A stretch of 64,000 nucleotides of DNA from Candidatus Thiodictyon syntrophicum (lineage in GTDB: Bacteria > Pseudomonadota > Gammaproteobacteria > Chromatiales > Chromatiaceae). The stretch covers positions 3,435,501 to 3,499,500 of the forward strand of contig NZ_CP020370.1 of NCBI RefSeq assembly GCF_002813775.1, written 5' to 3'. A program made the position numbers and the translations under genes. The notes below the pieces were generated by a model that saw only the letters and a list, made by a program, of their open reading frames with translations, ran no database searches and was not told the DNA's origin. Positions 36,457 to 44,737 of the stretch are shown here, in pieces. The first letter of the stretch is position 1. Each line of letters starts with the position of its first letter.

Positions 36457-37656
36457 ATGAACACGCCGCGACAGTGGTTAACAGGCACGCTGCCGGTCCG
36501 CGGGCTCCTTCTTCGGATCACAGCGTGTTGGTTGGGGGTAGGCATTGCAGCGGCGGGCGAGGGCGCGGCCCCCTATATGACCCGCTGCGAAGGACTTACC
36601 CGCACGTCCTTTGACTTCATCACGGCCTATGCTGATGGGGCACTTCGCGGTGATTTCCGTTACGGGCACTTGCGGTTCCGCTTTCCACCGGGGCTCGTCG
36701 CAACAGCCGACCTCCGCCAGTTGGCGCAGGAGTGTGAGTCGGCATATCAGGACATCAATCGTCGCTTTGACATGGCCTATCAGAAGGTCATCGAGATTTT
36801 CCTTTACCCGCTTGAGCATGAGGGGCGGGTCTGGTACGCACTACCCTGCCTGGGGCGCGCACACCGCGACCAGATCCATGTGGCGTATCGTAACCGGTTA
36901 GAGCACGGGCATATCCAGCACGAGATGGTGCATCTCATGGTCGAACCGTTACATCAGTTTGCGCCGCCCGACAGCATTCCCGCACTGCTCATTGAAGGCC
37001 TGGCTGAATATGTGGTCGATGCCCCCTGGGGAATCGATCTGGATGCCTGGGTCACTGGCAGCATCGCGCTCGGGCGGTTCGTCGGGTTGGACTCGCTGCT
37101 GCGGGACTCCTCCTTCCGATCGGCCAATCCGATCGTGGCTTACACGGAGGCGGGGTCATTCGTACGCTACCTCGTCACGCGCTACGGTCTCGAAGCCTTA
37201 AAGGGTCTCATGGCCAAGCCCTCTTTCTCGGCGACCTATGGGAAGACACTCGGAACGCTTGAAGCGGATTGGCTTAACGTCATCAGCGGCGCCGTTGCAA
37301 AGGGGGACCAGCAGGGTCTGATTGAGTACCGCATCGCACTGGGCGATCGAGTGCTGTCACCTGAAGCACTTGCCCGAACGCCTTGGATTGGTCTGGAATT
37401 GGCGGACGCGACAGATCATCTCGTCGTTGAGCGCGTCGCGCCGGGAAGCCCCGCGGCCGACGTCGACGTGCGGTCTGGCGACGCGGTTCTTGCCGTGAAC
37501 GAAGAGCCGCTGTCCGCTGGCGACGCGTGGAAGATCGGCCGGGCTCTCGAAGACCGCGCGCCCGGAGAACGACTGTCACTTTTGGTCGGCCGGGAAGATG
37601 ACATATGGCGTCTGCAACTGGTCGTGAGGACCAATCCGACTTGGGTAATACACTAA
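36457..37656 (+). CDS. HExxH metallopeptidase with PDZ domain
   Basis: A 399-residue secreted protein. After a signal-like hydrophobic start comes a peptidase-MA-like gluzincin domain with the zinc motif QHEMVHLM (His155, Glu156, His159) and the third ligand in IEGLAEYVVD (about Glu180 or Glu184). A C-terminal PDZ domain follows (WIGLELADATDHLVVERVAPGSPAADVDVRSGDAVLAVNE split over residues 308-350). It should act in the periplasm on unfolded or C-terminal peptide ends. It overlaps the radical SAM gene by one base and could trim the exported peptide. Confidence 0.82.
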   Translation: MNTPRQWLTGTLPVRGLLLRITACWLGVGIAAAGEGAAPYMTRCEGLTRTSFDFITAYADGALRGDFRYGHLRFRFPPGLVATADLRQLAQECESAYQDINRRFDMAYQKVIEIFLYPLEHEGRVWYALPCLGRAHRDQIHVAYRNRLEHGHIQHEMVHLMVEPLHQFAPPDSIPALLIEGLAEYVVDAPWGIDLDAWVTGSIALGRFVGLDSLLRDSSFRSANPIVAYTEAGSFVRYLVTRYGLEALKGLMAKPSFSATYGKTLGTLEADWLNVISGAVAKGDQQGLIEYRIALGDRVLSPEALARTPWIGLELADATDHLVVERVAPGSPAADVDVRSGDAVLAVNEEPLSAGDAWKIGRALEDRAPGERLSLLVGREDDIWRLQLVVRTNPTWVIH

Positions 37657-39080
37657 TGCAAAGGCAAACAGTCCATCAGTTTCTGACCGCCCAGACCCTT
37701 TCGCTGTTTGGGCCTGGGTCTGATTCCGGAGCACCCGATCAGCCTGGTTGTCCTCTGCCCCATGGGGAACTCCGCCAGACCCTGTTTGAACGCATCGAGC
37801 GTCAGTACGGCATTTGCCTGGCCGATGCGGTCGGTGATCGAGACCTCAGCCTCGGCGAACTCAATGGTCTTGTGATCTCCGAGATCAAGCGGCGGTCGCG
37901 TCTTACGGTAGACTCCAAGACCGTGTTTGAGAATTTCATTTTTGCAGGCCGCTGCAGGAAACTGTCAAGTCCATACGAGATCAATCTCGATCTGACCTTC
38001 AGATGCAATTATAGATGCGTCTTCTGTTATGCCTCGGCAGTGGATAGCGACGACCAACACAAGGAGTTGTCCACTGACGAGGTATTTGATATTCTCGATT
38101 CCTTCGCGAGTATGAACGGAGCCTTTGTGCTGTTCGGCGGCGGTGAGCCTTTTCTGCGCGACGACTTCCTGGAGATCCTCCGGTATACCAAGAGCAAGGG
38201 ACTGTGGACCTATATCATCACCAACGGCTCACTAATCACTGCGCAGGTCGCTGAGCAATATGCCCGGCTGACTGACTCGCGCCATGACAAGATTCAAGTG
38301 AGTCTCGATGGGTCCTGTGCCGCGATACATGACAAGCAGAGGGGTGTCAAAGGGGCCTTTGATATGACCCTAAAGGGGATTCGCAACCTTACCGGAAACG
38401 GCATTCGTCCATTGATCAACACGGTTGCGACCCAACTCAATTTCAGCGACATTCCCGAAATCCTGGATCTCGCAGCCCGCGAGAACGCGCTCACCTATCG
38501 CTGCCTCATGCTCCACAAGATCGGACGCGGGGCCAAGGATAAGCTTTATGCCCGCCTTGAACTCAATCAGGAGCAGAACGACTGGCTATATGGCTTTCTC
38601 GATGCCAAGCGTGATGAGCTGATGGGTCTGATCGGCATCGCCAGCGATAACGCCTGTGTGTTTCCAATGAGCACAGCGGCCATTCGCGTGCAGATTCCTC
38701 CGATGCCCGGTGCCGTCCCGAGCAGCTATTCCTGCGCTGCCGGAACCACCAAGCTGGCTATTTCGCCGGAGGGCGGAGTCGTCCCGTGTTCCTATTTCTA
38801 CGATTTCCCAGGTTTCTATCTCGCGTCTCTCAGAGAGCGCAGTCTTAAGGAAATTTGGGAAGACGATACCTTGTGGCGGGATTTCCGGGAACCACTCGAA
38901 CCAGAGGGAAAGTGCCGCGATTGCGATTACCTCTACACCTGCAAGACCGGATGCCGGATCATGTCCTATGTTGGATGCGGCTCCTTTGGTGGTCCGGACA
39001 TCGGCTGTACCTATGATCCCAGGGAAACCATCTCGGTTGGGGACCCAAGCACCGGAGGACCAGACCGTGAACACGTTTGA
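37656..39080 (+). CDS. radical SAM/SPASM peptide-modifying enzyme
   Basis: A 474-residue radical SAM protein. The 4Fe-4S/SAM motif is FRCNYRCVFC (Cys117, Cys121, Cys124), preceded by about 110 residues of substrate-binding lead-in. GGGEPFLRDD is the SAM-binding GGEP motif. The C terminus is a SPASM/twitch region with cysteines in YSCAAGTTKLAISPEGGVVP, CSYFYDFPG and GKCRDCDYLYTCKTGCR. Such enzymes install thioether or C-C links in ribosomal peptides. It ends inside the cysteine-repeat gene (14-base overlap), so enzyme and substrate are probably translationally coupled. Confidence 0.9.
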   Translation: MQRQTVHQFLTAQTLSLFGPGSDSGAPDQPGCPLPHGELRQTLFERIERQYGICLADAVGDRDLSLGELNGLVISEIKRRSRLTVDSKTVFENFIFAGRCRKLSSPYEINLDLTFRCNYRCVFCYASAVDSDDQHKELSTDEVFDILDSFASMNGAFVLFGGGEPFLRDDFLEILRYTKSKGLWTYIITNGSLITAQVAEQYARLTDSRHDKIQVSLDGSCAAIHDKQRGVKGAFDMTLKGIRNLTGNGIRPLINTVATQLNFSDIPEILDLAARENALTYRCLMLHKIGRGAKDKLYARLELNQEQNDWLYGFLDAKRDELMGLIGIASDNACVFPMSTAAIRVQIPPMPGAVPSSYSCAAGTTKLAISPEGGVVPCSYFYDFPGFYLASLRERSLKEIWEDDTLWRDFREPLEPEGKCRDCDYLYTCKTGCRIMSYVGCGSFGGPDIGCTYDPRETISVGDPSTGGPDREHV

Positions 39081-39651
39081 ACGCTGCGATCTCGAAAAGA
39101 TCGATTTTGCGGGCTGCCCCTGTGCCCCTTGCGGCGCAGCCGCCTGCGCGGCTGACGCCTGTGGGGGCGCCGCCTGTGGGGGGGATGCCTGCGGCGGCGC
39201 TGCCTGCGGCGGGGATGCCTGCGCGGGCGCCGCCTGCGGACTCGCCGGATGCGGAGGCGCTGCCTGTGGCGGCGCTGCCTGCGGCGGAGCCGGCTGCGCC
39301 GTGGACGCCTGCGGCGAGGCGATTTGTGGCGGTGACGCCTGCGGCGGTGCCGCGTGCGGTCTCGACGCGTGCGGCGCCGCCGCCTGCGGCGGCGCGGCCT
39401 GTGCGGCGAACGCCACGGTTGATGGCAAGCCCTGTGGCGCTGACGCCTGTCTGGTAAACTGCCCGGTAGTGGACGCCTGCTTGGCCGACGCCTGCTTAGT
39501 CGACCTCCTCCCGATCGTCCCGGGTATCTCGACGCCGGGCTCCGGCGGCATTCCGTACTCGTTCAGTTCGACGGCGGAGAGCGGCGCGATCATTTACGGT
39601 GACGCGCTTGCAGGGACCTTTGCGCTTCTTCGCGATACGATCGAGGATTGA
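39067..39651 (+). CDS. cysteine-pentad repeat protein, probable radical SAM-modified precursor
   Basis: A 194-residue protein from a GTG at 39067 with GGAGG nine bases upstream. After a 15-residue leader (NTFERCDLEKIDFAG) cysteine falls at every fifth residue without exception from 22 to 112 (19 Cys), with Cys17 in register. The pentads read mainly DACGG and AACGG in alternation, giving a ten-residue unit with Asp at Cys+3. A second, shorter array (Cys123, 128, 132, 138, 143) follows. The last 45 residues are cysteine-free (LVDLLPIVPGISTPGSGG and on). In all 27 Cys. It is flanked by a radical SAM/SPASM gene and a PqqD-like gene. The overlapping +2 and antisense frames are Pro/Ala artefacts of the repeat. 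Confidence 0.8.
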   Translation: MNTFERCDLEKIDFAGCPCAPCGAAACAADACGGAACGGDACGGAACGGDACAGAACGLAGCGGAACGGAACGGAGCAVDACGEAICGGDACGGAACGLDACGAAACGGAACAANATVDGKPCGADACLVNCPVVDACLADACLVDLLPIVPGISTPGSGGIPYSFSSTAESGAIIYGDALAGTFALLRDTIED

Positions 39652-39654
39652 TGC

Positions 39655-39981
39655 GTGGCCATTCACACCAAACAGGATGTCATAGAACGTATTGTTTATG
39701 TGAAAAAAGAAATGCCGGAGGTGCTGTTTCGTGAAGAGATCCTCAATGGCGAGTCCGTCGCGATCATTTACGATTCCATCACGAAGACGATGTTCCATGT
39801 CAAGGGAAATGGCGGCGCGATCTGGAAGCTCCTAGACGGCCGGCGCACCATACGCATGGTCAGCGAGGATCTTGCGCGCGCCAGCCCCGGCCTCGACGAG
39901 AGCGATGCCCTTGCTGACGTCACGCGGTTCGTCGTCCAGCTTGGCGAGCAACGGCTGATTCGCTTTGCCTACGAGGTTTGA
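39655..39981 (+). CDS. PqqD-like RiPP recognition element protein
   Basis: A 108-residue protein of the PqqD/RRE fold: EVLFREEILNGESVAIIYDS, TKTMFHVKGNGGAIWKLLDG, RTIRMVSEDLA, DVTRFVVQLGEQRLI. This matches the usual leader-binding winged helix, including the N-x-x-G-x-x-I-W-xx-L-D-G segment. The start is a GTG at 39655 with GAGG upstream, three bases after the peptide gene. It should present the leader to the radical SAM enzyme. Confidence 0.85.
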   Translation: MAIHTKQDVIERIVYVKKEMPEVLFREEILNGESVAIIYDSITKTMFHVKGNGGAIWKLLDGRRTIRMVSEDLARASPGLDESDALADVTRFVVQLGEQRLIRFAYEV

Positions 39982-40032
39982 CAAAGGCAAGGTCGCCCAT
40001 TTCTTCTACAACCTTATCCGGTGGAGAAAGAC

Positions 40033-40809
40033 ATGCCCCGCGCTACTTCTACATCCGCACTGGCAACTCTGCTGGCGCTTGTCGTGCTTACGCTTGCGGC
40101 AGTGTCGGCGTTCGGCGATGGAAAGCGTTTCTCTGAAATAGCTGAGATCAAGCTCACAGGACAAAACCTCCCGGCAGGCTGGGCGCTGGTGGAAGAGGTC
40201 ATTGCAGACGAAGCGGCCCTCGCCAAGTTCAAGACGATCTATGGCGTCAAGGCCGAATCCATTGTCAACCAGATTTTCAACGCTGCGGGCCAGCGGGTGC
40301 AGCTCAACTATTGCCTGTTTTCGGATGCGCCGCTCGCCGAGTTGGCGGCGGCGAAGATCTCGGTATTCACGCGCTCGCAGAATCCCATCGTTCAATCCGG
40401 CAACAGTGTCGTAGAGATTATTACGGGTGACCCTTGGAAGAAACAATCCGTTCTGACAGCTCTCGGCCTTCCCGGATTAGAGGGGGTGCTGCTTACCGAA
40501 CAAAGCACGCCTAAGGATTGGGCGCTGAGCGCCGTCGTACTCGTCGATCGCGCGCAGTTGCCGATCTTTCGCACCAAACTTGATGCCCCTGTCGAGATAT
40601 TGTTCAACCAGGTGTTCAAAGTGAATGGGACCATAGTTAAAATCAATTATATCGGAATGCCGGACGAAGCGGCGGCGGAGCGTCTGCGTTCGGTTATGGC
40701 AGGCACCGCCACCGAAGGCCGCGTCGTGCTCCGGCGGGGCCAGGTAGTCATCGAGATTCTCTCAACGGATCCGGATTTGGTGAGCAGAGCTGCCGCCGCA
40801 TTGGGCTGA
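40033..40809 (+). CDS. secreted protein with an internal duplication
   Basis: A 258-residue protein with a signal peptide (ALATLLALVVLTLAAVSAFG). The mature part is two similar halves: LPAGWALVEEVIADEAALAKF with VNQIFNAAGQRVQLNYCLF, and TPKDWALSAVVLVDRAQLPIF with FNQVFKVNGTIVKINYIGM. Each ends with a segment like VVEIITGDPWKK or VVIEILSTDPDLV. Family unknown. GGTGGAG precedes the ATG at 40033. It probably binds something in the periplasm, given the duplicated beta-alpha layout. Confidence 0.7.
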   Translation: MPRATSTSALATLLALVVLTLAAVSAFGDGKRFSEIAEIKLTGQNLPAGWALVEEVIADEAALAKFKTIYGVKAESIVNQIFNAAGQRVQLNYCLFSDAPLAELAAAKISVFTRSQNPIVQSGNSVVEIITGDPWKKQSVLTALGLPGLEGVLLTEQSTPKDWALSAVVLVDRAQLPIFRTKLDAPVEILFNQVFKVNGTIVKINYIGMPDEAAAERLRSVMAGTATEGRVVLRRGQVVIEILSTDPDLVSRAAAALG

Positions 40810-40907
40810 AGCACAGATTTCCGGATCAGGGCACCCGCGGACGGGTCACGCTGGAACGAGTCTGCGGGTTATATAGGCGAACACATTGCCGCGTCTTCGC
40901 GCTGGGG

Positions 40908-42359
40908 GTGAAGTATGGGTGCATTGCATTGACGGACTATCGCCTGGCGTTTCGGTTACTCAACGAAGACCTGTTTGGGCTTGCCGAGCAGAAGATGGAT
41001 CTGATCACTGAACTGCGGATGAACGACTCCGTGATCGATGGAAATCGCAAGATCATCTGCTTCGTTGGGCCACGTGGGGCGGGTAAGAGATCACTTGCTG
41101 CCACGCTTGCCCGCGCCTTGGGCCAGAAATTCCTCACCATAAGAATCGGCCAGGACGATGATTGCGGAGCGCCGAGATATGGCAGGAGCAAGGCGGGTGA
41201 ACTTGCGGGAAATCTGCTTCACCTGATGGACCGGAACCGCGGGCAACGGCTTTTGATTCTGCTTGATGGTATTGAATACATCAACCCGATCTTTCAGAAT
41301 AGGACAGTTACCAGCTTTCGTGAAGTTCTGACGATCTCTCACGAACATTCCTTGCGCCTTGGGCATATCGACCAACCGCTGAATTTCGCTGACGTGGTCT
41401 TCGTGGCGACGGCACGGGAGGCGCGGGGGATTACCCGAGAGATGCTGGACGAGCTAAAGTTGATTCAGTTCACGGGATATTGTGATGACGAAAAGGTCGA
41501 GATCGTCAAGCGCTGGATGATCCAGCCGAATCACTCAAGCAACGCGTGTTGCGGCGCGGCGCAGATCGACGATGACGGTATCTTTGATCTGATCCGGTGC
41601 TACACGAACGAACTCGGCGTTTTTGAGCTCAGGGCGGTCTTCGATCGCCTTCAGCGGCAGTTGGTCTTTGAGTCTACGGTCGCAGGAGCGGCCCCGCAAC
41701 AGCGTTTGGGGCGACAGGACCTGAGTCGCTATCTGGGGCCTCCACTGTATGACGCGGCCAGCGTGCGCAACGGTCTTCAGGTCGGCGCTGTTGCTATGCT
41801 TGGCCGTTGCGACGGACGGGGAGTGATTTCAGAGATCGAAGTGCTCACTATCCCGGATCCCCGGGCGAATCTGGTCCTCACCGGCAATCTCGACGCACTG
41901 TTCAGGGAGGTCGTCATGGTGGCCCTTTCATGCCTGAGAAAGCGGAGCGCTGAGTATGGGATCTCCCCGGAGTTCCTGTCCCGGCATACGGTTCATGTTA
42001 ATGCAATTCCCGGCGGCGTCCTCAAGTCCGGCGTATCGTCCGGGCTTGCGGTTCTGCTCGCCCTGTTCTCGGAGATCAAGGGTCTGCCGCTGCGCGCCGA
42101 TCTCAGTGCGATCGGCGAGGTCACCCTCCGGGGCGGCATACGCAGGGTCATTGGCGTACCTGAGAAGATCCTTGGCGCTCACCGCCTCGGTATTAGGACG
42201 CTGTGCTACCCAAACGAGAACCAGGGCGATATCGATCGCTTGCCAAGGGAGTTGGTTGGGGGATTGGAACTGATCGGTGTGGATTCGGTCGATCAGGCGC
42301 TGATGGCCGTGTTCGGGGATAAGTTTCATTCTCCGACAGCGCCTCGGGCCCGATCATGA
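40908..42359 (+). CDS. AAA+ ATPase with Lon-type (S16) protease domain
   Basis: A 483-residue LonB-like protein. The AAA domain has Walker A GPRGAGKRS (about 54-62), Walker B LLILLDGIE and the FVATAREARGI sensor. The protease domain has a serine in LKSGVSSGLAV (Ser377, aligned with the DGPSAG box) and a lysine in VPEKILGAHRLGI (Lys420), followed by the family ending LCYPNENQGDI. There is no N-terminal Lon substrate domain. GTG 40908 is the likely start; an ATG at 40995 would cut into the domain. It could clear or cleave the precursor leader in the cytoplasm. Confidence 0.85.
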   Translation: MKYGCIALTDYRLAFRLLNEDLFGLAEQKMDLITELRMNDSVIDGNRKIICFVGPRGAGKRSLAATLARALGQKFLTIRIGQDDDCGAPRYGRSKAGELAGNLLHLMDRNRGQRLLILLDGIEYINPIFQNRTVTSFREVLTISHEHSLRLGHIDQPLNFADVVFVATAREARGITREMLDELKLIQFTGYCDDEKVEIVKRWMIQPNHSSNACCGAAQIDDDGIFDLIRCYTNELGVFELRAVFDRLQRQLVFESTVAGAAPQQRLGRQDLSRYLGPPLYDAASVRNGLQVGAVAMLGRCDGRGVISEIEVLTIPDPRANLVLTGNLDALFREVVMVALSCLRKRSAEYGISPEFLSRHTVHVNAIPGGVLKSGVSSGLAVLLALFSEIKGLPLRADLSAIGEVTLRGGIRRVIGVPEKILGAHRLGIRTLCYPNENQGDIDRLPRELVGGLELIGVDSVDQALMAVFGDKFHSPTAPRARS

Positions 42360-42916
42360 GTACCCTATCTCTCATCTGGCTTCTTATTGGACTCTCGGTT
42401 GCTGTCTTCGCCGGGGTCTTATGGGCGATTCGGCGTCAGCGGTTTCTGGTGCCGAATGACGCAGTTAATGCTGTGCAGACGCTCGCCTTCAGCACGCGCG
42501 ATGTCGGTGCATGTGGCGCGACTTGTGCGCCACTCGCTATCTGGGAAGAAGTCGCGCTCCTGGATGATGACGATGGACAGCATCTTACGCTCACCTTCGG
42601 TCGGACTCCGGCGGAGGTCGTAGCGATCCGATGGTCGGATTCCGCTCGCGCTGCTGCTCAATGGAGCAACTATTACCGGCGAACTTACTATGATAAAGTT
42701 CGGCAACTGGCCCTCAGCAACACCGTGTTCAAACCCTATTTCATCGTTGGCCGATTTGGTTTGAAACCGGCGTGGGATTTAGCGGCTTGGTCGCAAGGCC
42801 GGTGGTTTTTCGCGGTCATCGTCCCAACGACAATCCCTGCTGCACATCGGGTCAGGCTGGAGATCGAGCGTCGTCTGCTGACCCACCTCGCTCATCTTGG
42901 TTGCGTGCGAGATTGA
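42356..42916 (+). CDS. small membrane-anchored protein of unknown function
   Basis: A 186-residue protein with one N-terminal membrane segment (LSLIWLLIGLSVAVFAGVLW) and a soluble domain of about 150 residues. Features include ACGATCAPLAIWEEV, a short Asp run, WSNYYRRTYYDKV and a C-terminal amphipathic helix. I do not recognise a family. It overlaps the Lon-like gene by four bases (ATGA), so it is in the operon. Confidence 0.65.
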   Translation: MSTLSLIWLLIGLSVAVFAGVLWAIRRQRFLVPNDAVNAVQTLAFSTRDVGACGATCAPLAIWEEVALLDDDDGQHLTLTFGRTPAEVVAIRWSDSARAAAQWSNYYRRTYYDKVRQLALSNTVFKPYFIVGRFGLKPAWDLAAWSQGRWFFAVIVPTTIPAAHRVRLEIERRLLTHLAHLGCVRD

Positions 42917-42933
42917 CGCCGGAGGAGACTCGG

Positions 42934-44658
42934 ATGCAAAGCGCGCTTGTCTTTCCGCCGTTCCTGGTCAGTTACCAACCTTATTCCAGCCTGCCCGCGC
43001 TTGCTGGTTTCCTCCGGGGGCAGGGCTTTACTGTCGCCCTGCTCGATGAGAATATCGAGTACCAAGCGCAGAGGCTGAGGCGGATTCATTTCGACGCCAT
43101 TGAGGCCGGCGTTCAAACCCTGCGAGCGGATTGTGCGAGGCTCGACTCCGACGATGGCAGGAGCCTGGGCCGCTATCTTGACAGTTGTTTCAGGCCAGAG
43201 TACTTTGCCGCCGTCGCTGCCGGACTGGAAGATGCAATTGCGGGTTTACGTAATTCACATATCCTTGCCGATGTGTGCAAGGCCGATCAGGCACGGAGCG
43301 TCTTGAATCGCGCGCAAAATCTCGTCCACCAATTCAACAAAGTATTTGAACTCTCGGTATTGGGCTATGGAAAGAGGCAAGGCGGTCTCACCTGGCAAGA
43401 CATCGCACTGCTAAGCGCACATCGCGCTAATCCCTACACATCTTTTCTGCGCAGCGAGACGATTCCCCGCCTGTCCTTGGCTCGACCTGCTCTGATCGGG
43501 ATTTCGTTGGTGTTTGAAGACCAACTGGTTGCCGCCTTTACGCTTGTCCGGGAGATCAGGAGAGAGCCTGCACTTGCCGACGTTCACATTGTGATTGGCG
43601 GGCCGGTGGTCACCATCTTACAGGACGAGATCCGCAACTCGCCTGAACTCTTCGATGCGGTCGACTCATTCGTTGTATACGAGGGGGAGTGGGCCTTGGT
43701 GAATTTGCTTAGAGCGGTCGAGTCGGGCGCTCCGCTGGACGCCGTGCCGAATTTGATCTATCGCGTCGCTGACGTTGTCAAGAGTAACGACATTGCGGTC
43801 ATTCCGGACCTCGATGTGCTGCCAACGCCGGATTACCACGGACTTCCACTTGAAAAGTACTTTTCGCCGCGCATGGTTCCGGTATTGCAGACAACACGCG
43901 GCTGCTATTGGGGAAAATGCACGTTCTGTAACAGCAGCTTCCTCAACGCCGGACCCCGCTATCGCAGCAGGTCGGCCGCGAAAATTTATGAGGATTTCGT
44001 AGGATTGCATGAGCGCTTCGGGCTGTCTGAATTTGCACTCTGGGAAGAGGCGGCCGTACCCAGAGTTCTGCGGGATCTTGCCGTATTGATCGCGGGCGGC
44101 GCTTATCGCTTCAAGTGGTTCGCGGAAGTGCGCCTGGACAAAGTGTTTTCTTACGATCTGCTTTCAACCCTCTATCGTGGGGGCTGTCGGGCCTTTGTCT
44201 TCGGCTTCGAGTCCGGCAGCGTCCGGGTTCAGGGTCTGATGAACAAGGGTTATGATCTGGCTGTCAGTAGCCAGGTGATCCGCGACTGCAGAAAGGTCGG
44301 GATCCGCGTCTATCTCACAAACATGGTTGGCTTCCCGTCGGAGGCTTCGCGGGATGTTTTCGATACGCTCGCGTTTCTCAAGGCCAACGCGCGCTATATT
44401 TATCACGCCGGCGTTTCGCACTTTGGTTTACGCAGGTACACCGATACCTGGCGGTTCCCCGAACGCTTCGGCATTTGCGTGGATTCGTCGGCGCCGACGC
44501 TCTCTGCGGGCGGAGATCTCTCTTATCAGGTTGACCCTGAACGCTGTATGTCGCTCAACCATTCGTTGGCCTTTTATGATCTCGTTCGCAGAGAAATCAA
44601 GCGGATGGGGCTCGAGGGGGGGGAGCCGGAGGCGCATTATCTGATCCGTTGTCATTGA
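42934..44658 (+). CDS. B12-binding-type radical SAM protein
   Basis: A 574-residue protein. The N-terminal about 300 residues resemble a cobalamin-binding domain (ALVFPPFLVSYQPYSSLPAL, GFTVALLDENIEYQ, IGISLVFEDQLVAAFTL, IVIGGPVVTIL) without a clear DxHxxG. A radical SAM domain follows with TTRGCYWGKCTFC (Cys324, Cys328, Cys331), FGFESGSVRVQGLMNKG and VYLTNMVGFPSEA. Relatives methylate or rearrange unactivated carbons, including in RiPP pathways. GGAGGAG precedes the start. It is the second radical SAM enzyme of this operon, of a different class from the SPASM one. Confidence 0.85.
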   Translation: MQSALVFPPFLVSYQPYSSLPALAGFLRGQGFTVALLDENIEYQAQRLRRIHFDAIEAGVQTLRADCARLDSDDGRSLGRYLDSCFRPEYFAAVAAGLEDAIAGLRNSHILADVCKADQARSVLNRAQNLVHQFNKVFELSVLGYGKRQGGLTWQDIALLSAHRANPYTSFLRSETIPRLSLARPALIGISLVFEDQLVAAFTLVREIRREPALADVHIVIGGPVVTILQDEIRNSPELFDAVDSFVVYEGEWALVNLLRAVESGAPLDAVPNLIYRVADVVKSNDIAVIPDLDVLPTPDYHGLPLEKYFSPRMVPVLQTTRGCYWGKCTFCNSSFLNAGPRYRSRSAAKIYEDFVGLHERFGLSEFALWEEAAVPRVLRDLAVLIAGGAYRFKWFAEVRLDKVFSYDLLSTLYRGGCRAFVFGFESGSVRVQGLMNKGYDLAVSSQVIRDCRKVGIRVYLTNMVGFPSEASRDVFDTLAFLKANARYIYHAGVSHFGLRRYTDTWRFPERFGICVDSSAPTLSAGGDLSYQVDPERCMSLNHSLAFYDLVRREIKRMGLEGGEPEAHYLIRCH

Positions 44659-44737
44659 CGGTATCACGGGCTGCATAATCGCCGACAAGGTCGTTGGCAA
44701 GGGGTTTTATGTCAAACTCTATGGCCAGGAGATCGAG

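Noticed and set aside
39130-39410. Possible CRISPR or minisatellite array
   Set aside because: The periodic DNA codes for the cysteine pentads in frame, with no spacers and no cas genes.
38586-39593. Long antisense frame rich in Pro, Ala and Gln opposite the cysteine-repeat gene, and a Pro/Ala frame at 39077-39457
   Set aside because: Both arise from reading the 15-base repeat in other frames; neither has a ribosome site or known domains, while the cysteine frame is flanked by coupled RiPP genes.
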